Shown here piece by piece: positions 1-8,345 of a stretch of 64,000 bases of DNA. Every line of letters begins with the position of its first letter. Positions within the stretch are counted from its first letter, which is position 1. Made by a program: the position numbers and the translations under genes. Source of the DNA: Rhodobium orientis (GTDB lineage Bacteria > Pseudomonadota > Alphaproteobacteria > Rhizobiales > Rhodobiaceae); assembly GCF_003258835.1 (NCBI RefSeq), contig NZ_NPEV01000001.1:186001-250000 (forward strand). Direction: 5' to 3'. The notes beneath the pieces were generated by a model. It saw only the letters and a list, made by a program, of their open reading frames with translations, had not been told where the DNA came from and searched no databases.

Positions 1-1
1 G

Positions 2-832
2 GGCGGCTACACCCACTATATCTGCATCCCGTTTTCCTCCCGCTTCGGCCTTTCCAATGGGCTGACGCTGGCGACCCGCGATCCCGGCGGCTTTTCCGAC
101 GACGATCTGATGGTCATCGCGATGCTGGCGCCGGCGGTCGCGGCGGCGGCGGAGATCCTGTCCCTCGACCGCATGCTCGACGATCTTTTGCGGATCTATC
201 TCGGCGACGAGCCGCACCGGCGGGTGCTGGAGGGCAATGTCCATCGCGGCGAGGTCACGCGCGTGCGCGCGGCGATCCTTTTCGCCGACATGCGCCATTT
301 CACGACCCTGTCGCTCGACATGTCGGCCGAGGCCGTCACCGGGCTCCTCAACCGCTATTACGACTGCGTGGTGCCCGCGGTGGAGGAGCGGGGCGGGGAG
401 ATCCTGAAATTCATCGGCGACGGGGTGCTGGCCATGTTCCCGGCCGAGGAAGGGGCGAGCGACGATGCCTGCCAGGCGGCCTATGCGGCGGCCAAGGACG
501 TGCAGAAGCGGGCGGCGCGGATCGGCGGCGAGGCCGAGCCCGGCTTTTCCGTCGGCGTGGCGCTGCATTTCGGCCGCGTCGCCTATGGCAATGTGGGCTC
601 CGGCCACCGGCTCGACTTCACCATGATCGGCCGCGACGTCAACGCGGCGAGCCGGATCGCCAGCCTGTGCGGCGAACTGCAGCGCAAGATCCTGATGTCG
701 AAGGATTTCGCCGGCCGCCTGAAAGACGATCCGACGCGCTATCTCGGCGCCTATCCCTTGCGCGGCATTCCGGGCCTGCAGGAGATCCACGAGGTCGCCT
801 GCGGCCCCGATCCGTGCGTCCCGCCGGCCTGA
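2..832 (+). CDS. Class III adenylate/guanylate cyclase, 5' end missing
   Basis: The frame is open from the left edge, so the N-terminus lies outside the window. About 275 residues are visible. The first 50 or so resemble the end of a sensory domain. The catalytic domain follows and should convert ATP to cyclic AMP. Visible catalytic features are a metal-binding Asp in LFADMRHF, a second Asp in KFIGDGVLAMF, the purine-selecting Lys in EILKF with Asp in LDFTMIG (the pair usual for adenylate cyclases), and the transition-state Asn and Arg in DVNAASRI. All key residues are present, so the enzyme is probably active. The signal it senses cannot be seen. A tRNA gene follows on the same strand. Confidence 0.88.
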   Translation, partial: GGYTHYICIPFSSRFGLSNGLTLATRDPGGFSDDDLMVIAMLAPAVAAAAEILSLDRMLDDLLRIYLGDEPHRRVLEGNVHRGEVTRVRAAILFADMRHFTTLSLDMSAEAVTGLLNRYYDCVVPAVEERGGEILKFIGDGVLAMFPAEEGASDDACQAAYAAAKDVQKRAARIGGEAEPGFSVGVALHFGRVAYGNVGSGHRLDFTMIGRDVNAASRIASLCGELQRKILMSKDFAGRLKDDPTRYLGAYPLRGIPGLQEIHEVACGPDPCVPPA

Positions 833-922
833 GCGGCGCGGTCGTCCGAACCTTCCCTAAAGCCCGAGACACGACGCACCGGCCCGAGGCAACCTGGCTC
901 AACCCGCCCCTTCGGCCCGGGC

Positions 923-950
923 TTGCGGCGCCGGGCTCACATGCTATAGG
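923..950 (+). promoter_or_regulatory. Possible promoter of the tRNA gene
   Basis: TTGCGG and TATAGG are separated by 16 bases and lie about 25 bases upstream of the tRNA 5' end, a fair sigma-70-like arrangement. It rests on base matches alone. Confidence 0.35.
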
Positions 951-974
951 GGACGGGCGCTCCAAGCGATGCGT

Positions 975-1051
975 GGGCCCGTAGCTCAATTGGTTAGAGC
1001 CGACCGCTCATAACGGTCTGGTTGCAGGTTCGAGTCCTGCCGGGCCTACCA
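975..1051 (+). tRNA. tRNA with CAT anticodon, probably tRNA-Ile2 (lysidine type)
   Basis: A full 77-base cloverleaf can be folded. It has a 7-bp acceptor stem (one G-U pair), D arm GCTC/GAGC, anticodon stem GACCG/CGGTC with loop CTCATAA, T arm GCAGG/CCTGC with TTCGAGT loop, and an encoded CCA end. The anticodon CAT is at 1009-1011. CAT is read either by methionine tRNAs or by the isoleucine tRNA whose C34 is modified to lysidine. The body differs from the elongator tRNA-Met I know from alphaproteobacteria (which has an AATCATA-type loop context and a different acceptor stem), so tRNA-Ile2 is preferred. Confidence 0.85.
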
Positions 1052-1144
1052 CAAAGTCCCTCGGATTTGCCGGATACGACTTGCCGTTCCCGCCGGCTTC
1101 AACCCGGCCGCCGGGAATTGCAGTTTCTGTTTTTGGGGCCCGCG

Positions 1145-2218
1145 CTAAGCGGCCCGCTCCCGGCCGGCGAGCGACAGGAAGACGTCCGCGGCCCGGTCGA
1201 TATCGTCCTCGCTGATATGGCGATGGGTGACGCAGCGGAGCAGGGCGGGATTGACGGTGCGTGTCAGAACGCCGTTGGCGGTCAGGGCGTCGACCCATTC
1301 AAAGCTCGTGCGGCCGGTTTTCGAAACGTCGACCTGGACGATGTTGGTTTCAGGCGCGCTCGCCCTCAGCGTGGTCCCTGCCGCGTTGAGGGCCTTGCTG
1401 AAGCGGGCGGCGCGGGCATGGTCCTCGCCGAGCCGGTGTCGCATGACCTCGATGGCCTCGATGCCCGCCGCCGCAAGGACGCCGATCTGCCGCTGCGTGC
1501 CGCCTAGCAGCTTGCGCATCTGTCGCGCCTGCCGGATCGTCTCGGCAGGGCCGGCCAGGACGGCTCCGGCCGGCGCGCTCAGTCCCTTGGACAGGCAGAT
1601 GGCGACGGTGTCGGCATGGGACGCAATCCGGTCGGGGGCGATATCGAGCGCGACCGCGGCATTGAAGATCCGGGCGCCGTCGACATGGACCCTGATGCCG
1701 TCCTCGTTCGCCAGCTCGCGGATCGCCTGCATGTGCGCCAACGGCAGGACGGTGCCGCCGGCGGCGTTGTGCGAGGTTTCCAGGCAGATCAGCGCGGTCG
1801 CGATGCGGCCGCGGTCGACGGTCAGGATCTCCGCGACCGCGTTGCGGTCCATGGCCCCGGCCGTCCCGGGGACGGCCCTGACGCAAACGCCGGTGAAGAC
1901 CGAGGTGCCCCGCTCCATCCGGAGCATGTGGGCGTTGTCCCCGACCAGGATCTGGTCGGCGCGCTGCGCCTGGACCAGTACCGCGATCAGGTTGGCCATG
2001 GTGCAGGTGGGCACGAAGACGCCGGCTTCCTTGCCGAGGAGGTCGGCCGTGCGCCGTTCCAGATCGAGCGCCGTCGGGTCCCCGTCGAGCCCGTCGTCGC
2101 CGAGGGGCGCGCTGCGCATGCGCTCATACATGGCCTCGGTGGGTTTGGTGACGGTGTCGCTGCGCAGGTCGATGACCTGGTTGCCGGCCTGCGTCCCGGC
2201 GGGGGGGTGAACGACCAT
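1145..2218 (-). CDS. ltaE: Low-specificity L-threonine aldolase / beta-eliminating lyase
   Basis: A PLP-dependent fold type I enzyme of 357 residues that should cleave threonine or allo-threonine to glycine and acetaldehyde in the cytoplasm. The N-terminal family signature IDLRSDTVTKPT (about residue 16), the HVDGAR motif with the PLP-contacting Asp, and the Schiff-base Lys in LSKGLSAPAG are all present. Length is normal for the family. The ATG at 2218 was chosen because GGAGA lies 9 bases upstream; an upstream ATG at 2236 lacks a ribosome site. The gene is divergent from a LysR regulator with a 23-bp dyad between them, so it is probably that regulator's target. Confidence 0.87.
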   Translation of the reverse strand: MVVHPPAGTQAGNQVIDLRSDTVTKPTEAMYERMRSAPLGDDGLDGDPTALDLERRTADLLGKEAGVFVPTCTMANLIAVLVQAQRADQILVGDNAHMLRMERGTSVFTGVCVRAVPGTAGAMDRNAVAEILTVDRGRIATALICLETSHNAAGGTVLPLAHMQAIRELANEDGIRVHVDGARIFNAAVALDIAPDRIASHADTVAICLSKGLSAPAGAVLAGPAETIRQARQMRKLLGGTQRQIGVLAAAGIEAIEVMRHRLGEDHARAARFSKALNAAGTTLRASAPETNIVQVDVSKTGRTSFEWVDALTANGVLTRTVNPALLRCVTHRHISEDDIDRAADVFLSLAGRERAA

Positions 2219-2378
2219 CTCGACTGATCTCCGCATGCGGTTGCCGGGTCCTTGCGGGCGCCCGGAGGATTCGCTTCGGGCACCGCGGCAGCTCCCGCAG
2301 CCGTCGCGCTCGTGCCGTCCTTCGACGCGGCAAGGATCGCATGGCGGATTACATATCGGAAATGCGAATGTTGGTCAG

Positions 2379-2401
2379 TATCATACATATTTGATATGAT
2401 A
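2379..2401. promoter_or_regulatory. Dyad operator between ltaE and its LysR regulator
   Basis: TATCATA, nine bases, then TATGATA form a perfect 7-bp inverted repeat in an AT-rich patch of the divergent intergenic region. LysR-family proteins typically bind such interrupted dyads between their own gene and the target, so this is the likely recognition site. Confidence 0.55.
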
Positions 2402-2486
2402 GATCGCGCGCCAGGGCGGGCGGGCGCCGGCTGCAGGGGCAGAGGACGGGCATTCGCGCGCATGTCGCCAACTCCGCGGGGTGTTG

Positions 2487-3431
2487 ATGATCGCCAGACG
2501 CATGGGACTGCAGCATATCGAGACCTTTCGGGCCGTGGTCATGACAGGTTCCATGACCCGGGCCGCGGAGGAGTTGCATACCTCGCAGCCGCAGATCAGC
2601 CGGCTGATCGGCCAACTGGAAGAGATCGCCGGTTTTTCCCTGTTCGTCCGGAACGGCACGCGCATCGCCACGTCGGCGGAGGGCGCGAAGTTCTTCGAGG
2701 AGGTGGAAAAGGCCTTCGTCGGACTGAAAAACCTCGAAACCGCGGCCGACGATATCCGCTCGTTCCGGGCTGAGAGCCTTCGGGTCGCCGCCATGCCGCG
2801 CCTTGCCGGAGGCCTGCTCACGCAGTCGGTCGCGGCCCTCAAGACCGACTATCCCGACGTCATGGTGTCCATTCATTCGGGCACGGCGAGCGCCGTCGAT
2901 ACCTGGGTGGGCTCCGGCATCTGCGACGTCGGTCTCGTCATGCTCTACGGAAGCGGTGGAACGGGCCTCGACATGGTGCCCGTGTCGACGTCCAATTGCG
3001 TGTGCGTCCTGCCGGTCGGACATCCGCTGGCGGAGCGGGAGGCCATCGGCGCCGCGGACCTCGCCGGGGAGCGGTTCATCGCCTTTTCCAGCGGCAGTTC
3101 CCTGCGCCGCCAGGTGGATGCGTTTTTTCGCGACGACGGGGTGGAGCCGGCCATCGCGGTGGAGACGGATCTCGGCGCCTCGGCCTGCGCGCTGGTGCGT
3201 GCCGGGCTGGGGGTGAGCATCATCAACCCGATGGCCGCGCTGGAAGAGGCCGGCCGGATGGACATCGCGATCCGCCCCGTCTGGCCCCGGCTGCCGGTGA
3301 CGCTGGGGCTGATCTTTCCGCCCTACCGGCAGCGCAGCAGGCTGATCGACCTGTTCGAGGACTATGCGCGCGCGACCATCGGGGACGCATTGCGCGGCGC
3401 CTTCGCCGAAGCGGATGGGCCCGCGCGTTGA
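2487..3431 (+). CDS. LysR-family transcriptional regulator
   Basis: A DNA-binding regulator of about 314 residues. The N-terminal winged helix-turn-helix reads FRAVVMTGSMTRAAEEL then SQPQISRLIGQLE, the usual LysR signature. A periplasmic-binding-protein-like effector domain follows (from about residue 95). In-frame starts exist at GTG 2481, ATG 2487 and ATG 2502, and none has a strong ribosome site; 2487 is a compromise and the end is certain. It faces away from the threonine aldolase gene and most likely controls it. The effector cannot be deduced; an amino acid such as threonine or glycine would be natural. Confidence 0.85.
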   Translation: MIARRMGLQHIETFRAVVMTGSMTRAAEELHTSQPQISRLIGQLEEIAGFSLFVRNGTRIATSAEGAKFFEEVEKAFVGLKNLETAADDIRSFRAESLRVAAMPRLAGGLLTQSVAALKTDYPDVMVSIHSGTASAVDTWVGSGICDVGLVMLYGSGGTGLDMVPVSTSNCVCVLPVGHPLAEREAIGAADLAGERFIAFSSGSSLRRQVDAFFRDDGVEPAIAVETDLGASACALVRAGLGVSIINPMAALEEAGRMDIAIRPVWPRLPVTLGLIFPPYRQRSRLIDLFEDYARATIGDALRGAFAEADGPAR

Positions 3432-3487
3432 GGCACCGGCACGGAGGCATCGCGCGGTTGACAAGCCGTCCGCCGAATGCCAGATTT

Positions 3488-3505
3488 CAATTGACTATGC
3501 AATTG
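3488..3505. promoter_or_regulatory. Probable operator in front of the GntR gene
   Basis: CAATTG, six bases, CAATTG form an 18-bp inverted repeat ending 7 bases before the GntR start. It contains TTGACTA at 3491-3497. Both CAATTG and TTGACTA recur at 4486-4515 in front of hyuA, which suggests autoregulation by the adjacent GntR protein. Confidence 0.5.
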
Positions 3506-3512
3506 TCTGGAA

Positions 3513-4289
3513 ATGACTGGTAAACGGGGGTCTCCCTTGGCAGAGACGAACCAAGCCGCCGGTTCCGGCGCCGGGCGCGCCGTGCCGCTCTACCAGCAGA
3601 TCCGCAATCACCTGCTGGAGCTGATGGAGTCGGGCGAGCTCCAGCCCGGCGACAAGCTACCGTCGGAAAACACGCTCGCCAAGCAATTCAAGACGACACG
3701 CGCGACCGTCGTCAGCGGGTTCCAGCAACTGGTCCATGAGGGACGGGTGGTGCGCAAGGCCGGCCGTGGCTCGTTCGTCGCCGAACGCATGGTCGATGCC
3801 GCGCTGGTCTCCTCCGGCGTGCAGTCGATCGAGGAACAGCTTGCGCGCCAGGGCGCCGTCGTTTCCTACAAGTTCCTGCGGTTCGACCTGACGCGGCCGA
3901 ACGAAAAGGTGCGCACGGCGCTCGCTCTGGACGACGACGAAGACGTCTACCGGCTTGAGCGGGTGCGGCTCTCGGACGGACGCCCGATCAGCCTGGAAAT
4001 CCGCCATATCCGGCGCGACCTCGGCCGGGGCATCACGGTCCGCGCCCTGGAGGAGACGGCCTTCATCGATATCCTGCGCCGCGAACTGGGCCTGAAGCCG
4101 GACAAGATCGTCGGCACGCTGACGGCGACGGCCGCATCGGAAAAGCAGGCAAGCCTTCTCGCCATCCGTCCAGGCACGCCGCTCGTCCTGCGCGAGTACA
4201 CATTCTACGACGGCGACGGCCAACCGCTGACGCACGGCGAGTCCTGCTACCGCAACGACGTCCGGTTCCAGTACACCAGCGGCGCCTGA
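3513..4289 (+). CDS. GntR-family regulator, HutC subfamily (UTRA domain)
   Basis: A 258-residue repressor-type protein. Residues about 25-90 form the GntR winged helix (PLYQQIRNHL, LQPGDKLPSENTLA, TRATVVSGFQQLVHEG, GRGSFVA). Residues about 95-255 are a UTRA ligand-binding domain of HutC type (YRLERVRLSDGRPISLE; GTPLVLREYTFYDGDGQPL). HutC relatives bind small carboxylates or sugar phosphates and release DNA on binding. It sits just upstream of the hyuAB-tctCBA cluster, with matching operator-like sequences before its own start and before hyuA, so it is the likely controller of that cluster. The ligand may be the transported or hydrolysed substrate. Confidence 0.87.
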   Translation: MTGKRGSPLAETNQAAGSGAGRAVPLYQQIRNHLLELMESGELQPGDKLPSENTLAKQFKTTRATVVSGFQQLVHEGRVVRKAGRGSFVAERMVDAALVSSGVQSIEEQLARQGAVVSYKFLRFDLTRPNEKVRTALALDDDEDVYRLERVRLSDGRPISLEIRHIRRDLGRGITVRALEETAFIDILRRELGLKPDKIVGTLTATAASEKQASLLAIRPGTPLVLREYTFYDGDGQPLTHGESCYRNDVRFQYTSGA

Positions 4290-4485
4290 CGGGGCGATTG
4301 TTTTCGCCGCGGTGCCGAGCATTGCGGTGCGTCGCACGCGGGCGGTCGACCCCGGAATGATGGTCCGCCCGGCTCCGATCCGTCCCAACTTTTCACGCTT
4401 TTCCGGCTCGGGCAGAACGGCGGTCGCATCCGGTCGGCGGCGACCGCCGTTCCGGGCATTTCCACCGTTTGTCGCCGTCGCCGCT

Positions 4486-4527
4486 CAATTGCATGATCAA
4501 GATTATTATTGACTAGTCAATCTTGAT
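4486..4527. promoter_or_regulatory. Nested palindromic operator in front of hyuA
   Basis: The 12-bp perfect palindrome TTGACTAGTCAA (4509-4520) lies within a larger dyad ATCAAGAT (4496-4503) / ATCTTGAT (4520-4527), with CAATTG at 4486-4491. The central TA and spacing resemble GntR-family operators. The start of hyuA is about 45 bases downstream. Confidence 0.6.
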
Positions 4528-4571
4528 ATGCCTTGCTTGCCGCGTCCCTGGGCGAAGAAAAGGAAGCGGGC

Positions 4572-6608
4572 GTGCTCGTTGGTATCGACATCGGCGGAAC
4601 ATTCACGGACGTTGTGGCGCTCGACCCCCGCAATGGTCGTGTCTTTCTTCACAAGCTCCCCTCGACCAACGACAATCCCGCCCTTGCGGCCTTGCTGGGC
4701 CTGCACGAAATCCTGGCCCAGAGCGGCACCTCACCCGAACGGCTGGAAGGCGTTTCCCACGGCACCACCGTGGCGACCAATGCGGTGCTGCAGAGCCGCT
4801 ACGCCCGGACCGCCCTGGTCACCACGAAGGGCTTTCGCGACGTTCTCGACATCGGCCGCCAGCGGCGGCCGGATCTGTGGGACATCGACAGGGACAAGCC
4901 CGATCCCATCGCCGCACGCGGCGACCGTTTCGAGGTCGACGAGCGGCTGGACCGCAACGGCGATGTCCTGAAGGCGCCGCCGGCGGCCGAAATCGAGGCG
5001 CTCATTCCGTGGATCCAGACGGCCGGCGTCGAGGCGGTGGCGGTCTGTTTCCTGCATGCCTACGCAAGCAACCGGCACGAGGAGCGGATCGCGGACGAGG
5101 TGCGGCGCCGGCTGCCGGGCGTCTATGTCTGCACGTCGGCCGAAGTGGTGAACGAGTTCCGCGAGTACGAGCGGTTCTGCTCCACGGTGGTCAATGCCAG
5201 CCTGCTGCCGGTCATGGACCGCTATCTGGCCGAGCTCGAAGGGGGCGTGCACGACATTTCCGGCAAGGCCTTCCTCCGGGTCATGCAGTCGAGCGGCGGC
5301 ACCATGTCGGCGACGGCGGCGCGGGAAAAGCCGATCAACACCTTCCTGTCGGGGCCGTCCGCCGGCGTCATCGGCGCGGTCGCCGTTGCCGCGGCCGCAA
5401 AGCAGGACGATTTCATCACCCTCGATGTCGGCGGAACCAGCGCCGACGTCTGCCTGGTCGAGGACGGGCAGTCGCAGTTGCGCCTCGACCAGCGTATCGC
5501 CGGACTGCCGGTGAAGACCCCGACCGTCGACGTGCATACGGTCGGAACCGGCGGTGGCAGCATCGCCTGGATCGATGCATCCGGCCTGTTGAAGGTCGGC
5601 CCGCAGAGCGCCGGCGCGACGCCCGGGCCGGCCTGCTACGGCCGCGGCGGCACGATGCCGACCGTCTCGGACGCCAACGAGGTGCTCGGCCGGCTCAATC
5701 CGGATACCCTGCTCGGTGGCCGGCTGAAGGTCGACTGGGACGCCGCCGATGGCGTCATTTCCGACCTTGCCGGGAAGTTGGGCCTCAGCAGGACGGAAGC
5801 GGCATTCGGCGTCATCCGGATCGCCAATGCCCAGATCGTCCAGGCCATTCGCGTCATCTCGGTCGAACGGGGCCACGACCCGCGCGACTTCGCGCTGCTG
5901 GCGGCCGGCGGCGGCGGGCCGGCCCAGGCCGCCGAAGTCGCCCGCGAACTCGGCATCAAGACGGTGCTCGTTCCGGCCAATCCCGGCCTGCTGTGCGCCT
6001 ACGGCCTTTTGCATTCGCGGCAGCGGGCGGACTTCAGCAGGACGCGGCTGATCCCGGTCGCCGACGGGGCTTCCGGCGCGATCTCCGACCTGCGCGACGA
6101 TGTGCTGGCCGAGGTCGAGGAGTGGCGGCAACGCGAGGGCAAGGCACCCGACGACTTCGAACTCGCCTGCCTGGGGGATTTCCGCTATGGCGGCCAGGAT
6201 TCCGAGCTGCAGGTCGACATCGGCCTCGGCGCCATCGACGAAGTGGTCGCGGCGGCCCTGAGGAAAGCCTTCCACGACGCCCATGAGGCGAATTACGGCT
6301 ATGCCGCGCGGGCGCAGCGGGTCGAACTGGTCGCCATCCGGATCGTCGCGACCGGCCGGCAGCCCCGCTATCCGGCGGAAGATCTCTCTGCTGCCGGCGA
6401 CGGGCGCCCGTCCGCCACAAGGTCGGTGTGGTTCGAGCACGACGGCCGGGTCGACACACCGATCTACCAGCGCAGCAGCCTGATCCCGGGAACGGCGATG
6501 CAAGGCCCGGCGATCGTCGAGCAGATGGACACCAGCACGCTCGTGCTGCCCGGCATGTCGTTCACGCTGCTGCCCAGCGGTGTGCTGGTTCTGGAGGAGG
6601 CCGAATGA
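4572..6608 (+). CDS. hyuA: Hydantoinase/5-oxoprolinase family protein, A subunit
   Basis: A 678-residue ATP-dependent amidohydrolase subunit. The N-terminus has the actin-like ATPase phosphate loop VGIDIGGTFTDVV, followed by the SHGTTVATNAVLQ motif typical of HyuA/oxoprolinase. The core has the conserved SGPSAGVIGA and LDVGGTSADVCLVEDG, and GTGGGSIAWID. Length matches the family. The GTG at 4572 was chosen over a TTG at 4533 because AAAGGAAG lies just upstream and the protein then begins directly at the phosphate loop. Its stop overlaps the next start as ATGA, so A and B subunits should be made together. The true substrate (hydantoin, 5-oxoproline, N-methylhydantoin or another cyclic imide) cannot be read from sequence. 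Confidence 0.9.
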   Translation: MLVGIDIGGTFTDVVALDPRNGRVFLHKLPSTNDNPALAALLGLHEILAQSGTSPERLEGVSHGTTVATNAVLQSRYARTALVTTKGFRDVLDIGRQRRPDLWDIDRDKPDPIAARGDRFEVDERLDRNGDVLKAPPAAEIEALIPWIQTAGVEAVAVCFLHAYASNRHEERIADEVRRRLPGVYVCTSAEVVNEFREYERFCSTVVNASLLPVMDRYLAELEGGVHDISGKAFLRVMQSSGGTMSATAAREKPINTFLSGPSAGVIGAVAVAAAAKQDDFITLDVGGTSADVCLVEDGQSQLRLDQRIAGLPVKTPTVDVHTVGTGGGSIAWIDASGLLKVGPQSAGATPGPACYGRGGTMPTVSDANEVLGRLNPDTLLGGRLKVDWDAADGVISDLAGKLGLSRTEAAFGVIRIANAQIVQAIRVISVERGHDPRDFALLAAGGGGPAQAAEVARELGIKTVLVPANPGLLCAYGLLHSRQRADFSRTRLIPVADGASGAISDLRDDVLAEVEEWRQREGKAPDDFELACLGDFRYGGQDSELQVDIGLGAIDEVVAAALRKAFHDAHEANYGYAARAQRVELVAIRIVATGRQPRYPAEDLSAAGDGRPSATRSVWFEHDGRVDTPIYQRSSLIPGTAMQGPAIVEQMDTSTLVLPGMSFTLLPSGVLVLEEAE

Positions 6609-8269
6609 GCGCGGCAGAGACCACGGCGGCGACACCGCCGGCAACCATCGACCCCATCATGACGGAGGTCATCTACAACCAGGTCCTCGGCGCCGCCGAG
6701 GAGATGGGGACCGCGCTGGCGCGCACCGCCTATTCGCCCAACATCAAGCAGCGTTTCGATTTCTCCACCGCCGTCCTCGGGCTCGACGGCGAAGTGCTCG
6801 CCCAGGCGCCGCGCATTCCGATCCACCTCGGCTCGATGATCGGATCGGTCCGCGAACTCGTCAGGACCCGGCCGCTGGAGACGCTTCGGGCCGGCGACAT
6901 GTTCCTGGCCAACGACCCCTACAATGGCGGCGGCCAGCATCTCCCCGACATCAACGTCATGGCGCCGGTGTTCTTTGAGGACACGCCCGTCGCCTTCGTT
7001 GCGAACATCGCGCACCACGCCGACGTTGGCGGCATGCTGGCCGGCAGCGAGGCGATCGCCTGCAAGACCATCTTCCAGGAAGGCATCCGGTTTCCGACCG
7101 TCCAACTGATGCGGCAGGGCGAACTCGTCGAGGACATTCTGTCGATCGTCGCGCTGAATTCGCGCACGCCCGACGAACGCCGCGGCGATCTCCTTGCCCA
7201 GATCGCGGCCAATCAGGTCGGGTCGCGGCGCGTCACGGAGTGCGTTGCCAAGTTCGGCGCGGCGGCGACGCTGGGCGCCCTGACCAGTTACATGAACGCC
7301 ACCGAGACGCGGTTTCGTGCGGTCCTCGCCGGCATTCCCGACGGTACCGCGACGGTGGAGGATTTCCTCGACCCGGATGTCTACGCGCCGGACCGGCCGG
7401 TGCCGATCCGCCTGACGCTGGAAAAGCGCGGCACCGACATCTTTCTCGATTTCTCCGGGTCCGCTGCGCAGTTGCAGAGCGCGCGCAACGTGCCCCTCGG
7501 GGCGCTCCATTCCACCATCTACTCGGTTCTCAAGATGCTGCTCGATCCCGGCCTTGCGGCCAATTCGGGCTATTTCCGCGCCATTCACATTACGTCGCCC
7601 GAAGGCAGCGTCCTCAACCCCAATGTCGGGGCGGCCGTCGGTGCGCGGGCCCTGCCATGTGCCGTCATCGGCGACGTCGTCGCCCGGACCATCTCGGAGC
7701 TCGTGCCGGAGCGCGCGCTCGCCGGCTGCGGCCCGCACCACCAGATCATCTTTTCCGGCGACCGGGATCAGCCGGGCCAGTTCTGGGTCAATTACGAGAC
7801 CTATGCCGGTGCGCTCGGCGCGCGGCCCTACAAGGACGGCGTCGACGCGATCCGCGTCCATGCGTCGGGCTCCTCCAACCTGCCCGTTGAGGCGTTGGAG
7901 CAGTCCTATCCGCTGTTGATCGAAGAATATGCGCTCAACCCGGCATCGGCCGGCGAGGGCCAGTATCGCGGCGGCGCGGGGATCGTTCGCAGTTATCGCG
8001 CGCTCGCCGACATGCGCGTCACCCTGGCGGCGGAGCGGCAGACCGTGCCCGCCAGGGGGCTTGCCGGCGGCGCGGACGGACAACCCGGAACCTTCATCCT
8101 CAATCCGGGAACGACAGGCGAGGAAATCCTCTACAGCGCCCTTGGAGAGCGGGAAATTCGAGCCGGCGAAGTGATCAGCGTGCACACTCCGGGCGCTGGC
8201 GGATACGGCCCGAAAACCGCGCGCGTCAGCGCCACGAAGGCCGGCGGGCGGCCCGGACGAGACACCTGA
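6605..8269 (+). CDS. hyuB: Hydantoinase/5-oxoprolinase family protein, B subunit
   Basis: A 554-residue partner of HyuA. Family hallmarks are the start PIMTEVIYNQVLGAAEEMG, the block LANDPYNGGGQHLPDI, IAHHADVGGM, and glycine-rich C-terminal GEGQYRGGAGIVR and GAGGYGP. It has no signal peptide and should act in the cytoplasm as a complex with the A subunit. The ATG overlaps the hyuA stop and is preceded by GGAGG. The gene is followed after 76 bases by tctC on the same strand, linking hydrolysis of a cyclic amide to uptake by the Tct importer. Confidence 0.9.
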   Translation: MSAAETTAATPPATIDPIMTEVIYNQVLGAAEEMGTALARTAYSPNIKQRFDFSTAVLGLDGEVLAQAPRIPIHLGSMIGSVRELVRTRPLETLRAGDMFLANDPYNGGGQHLPDINVMAPVFFEDTPVAFVANIAHHADVGGMLAGSEAIACKTIFQEGIRFPTVQLMRQGELVEDILSIVALNSRTPDERRGDLLAQIAANQVGSRRVTECVAKFGAAATLGALTSYMNATETRFRAVLAGIPDGTATVEDFLDPDVYAPDRPVPIRLTLEKRGTDIFLDFSGSAAQLQSARNVPLGALHSTIYSVLKMLLDPGLAANSGYFRAIHITSPEGSVLNPNVGAAVGARALPCAVIGDVVARTISELVPERALAGCGPHHQIIFSGDRDQPGQFWVNYETYAGALGARPYKDGVDAIRVHASGSSNLPVEALEQSYPLLIEEYALNPASAGEGQYRGGAGIVRSYRALADMRVTLAAERQTVPARGLAGGADGQPGTFILNPGTTGEEILYSALGEREIRAGEVISVHTPGAGGYGPKTARVSATKAGGRPGRDT

Positions 8270-8345
8270 CGACCCTTTGCGGCCGTCGCGGGAACACCGG
8301 AGAAAAACAACCACCTGAAGCAAAGACTTCACAGAGGAGAAGACC

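Noticed and set aside
975-1051. Elongator tRNA-Met reading of the CAT tRNA
   Set aside because: The anticodon allows it, but the body and acceptor stem fit the lysidine-modified isoleucine tRNA better; a tRNA identity model would settle it.
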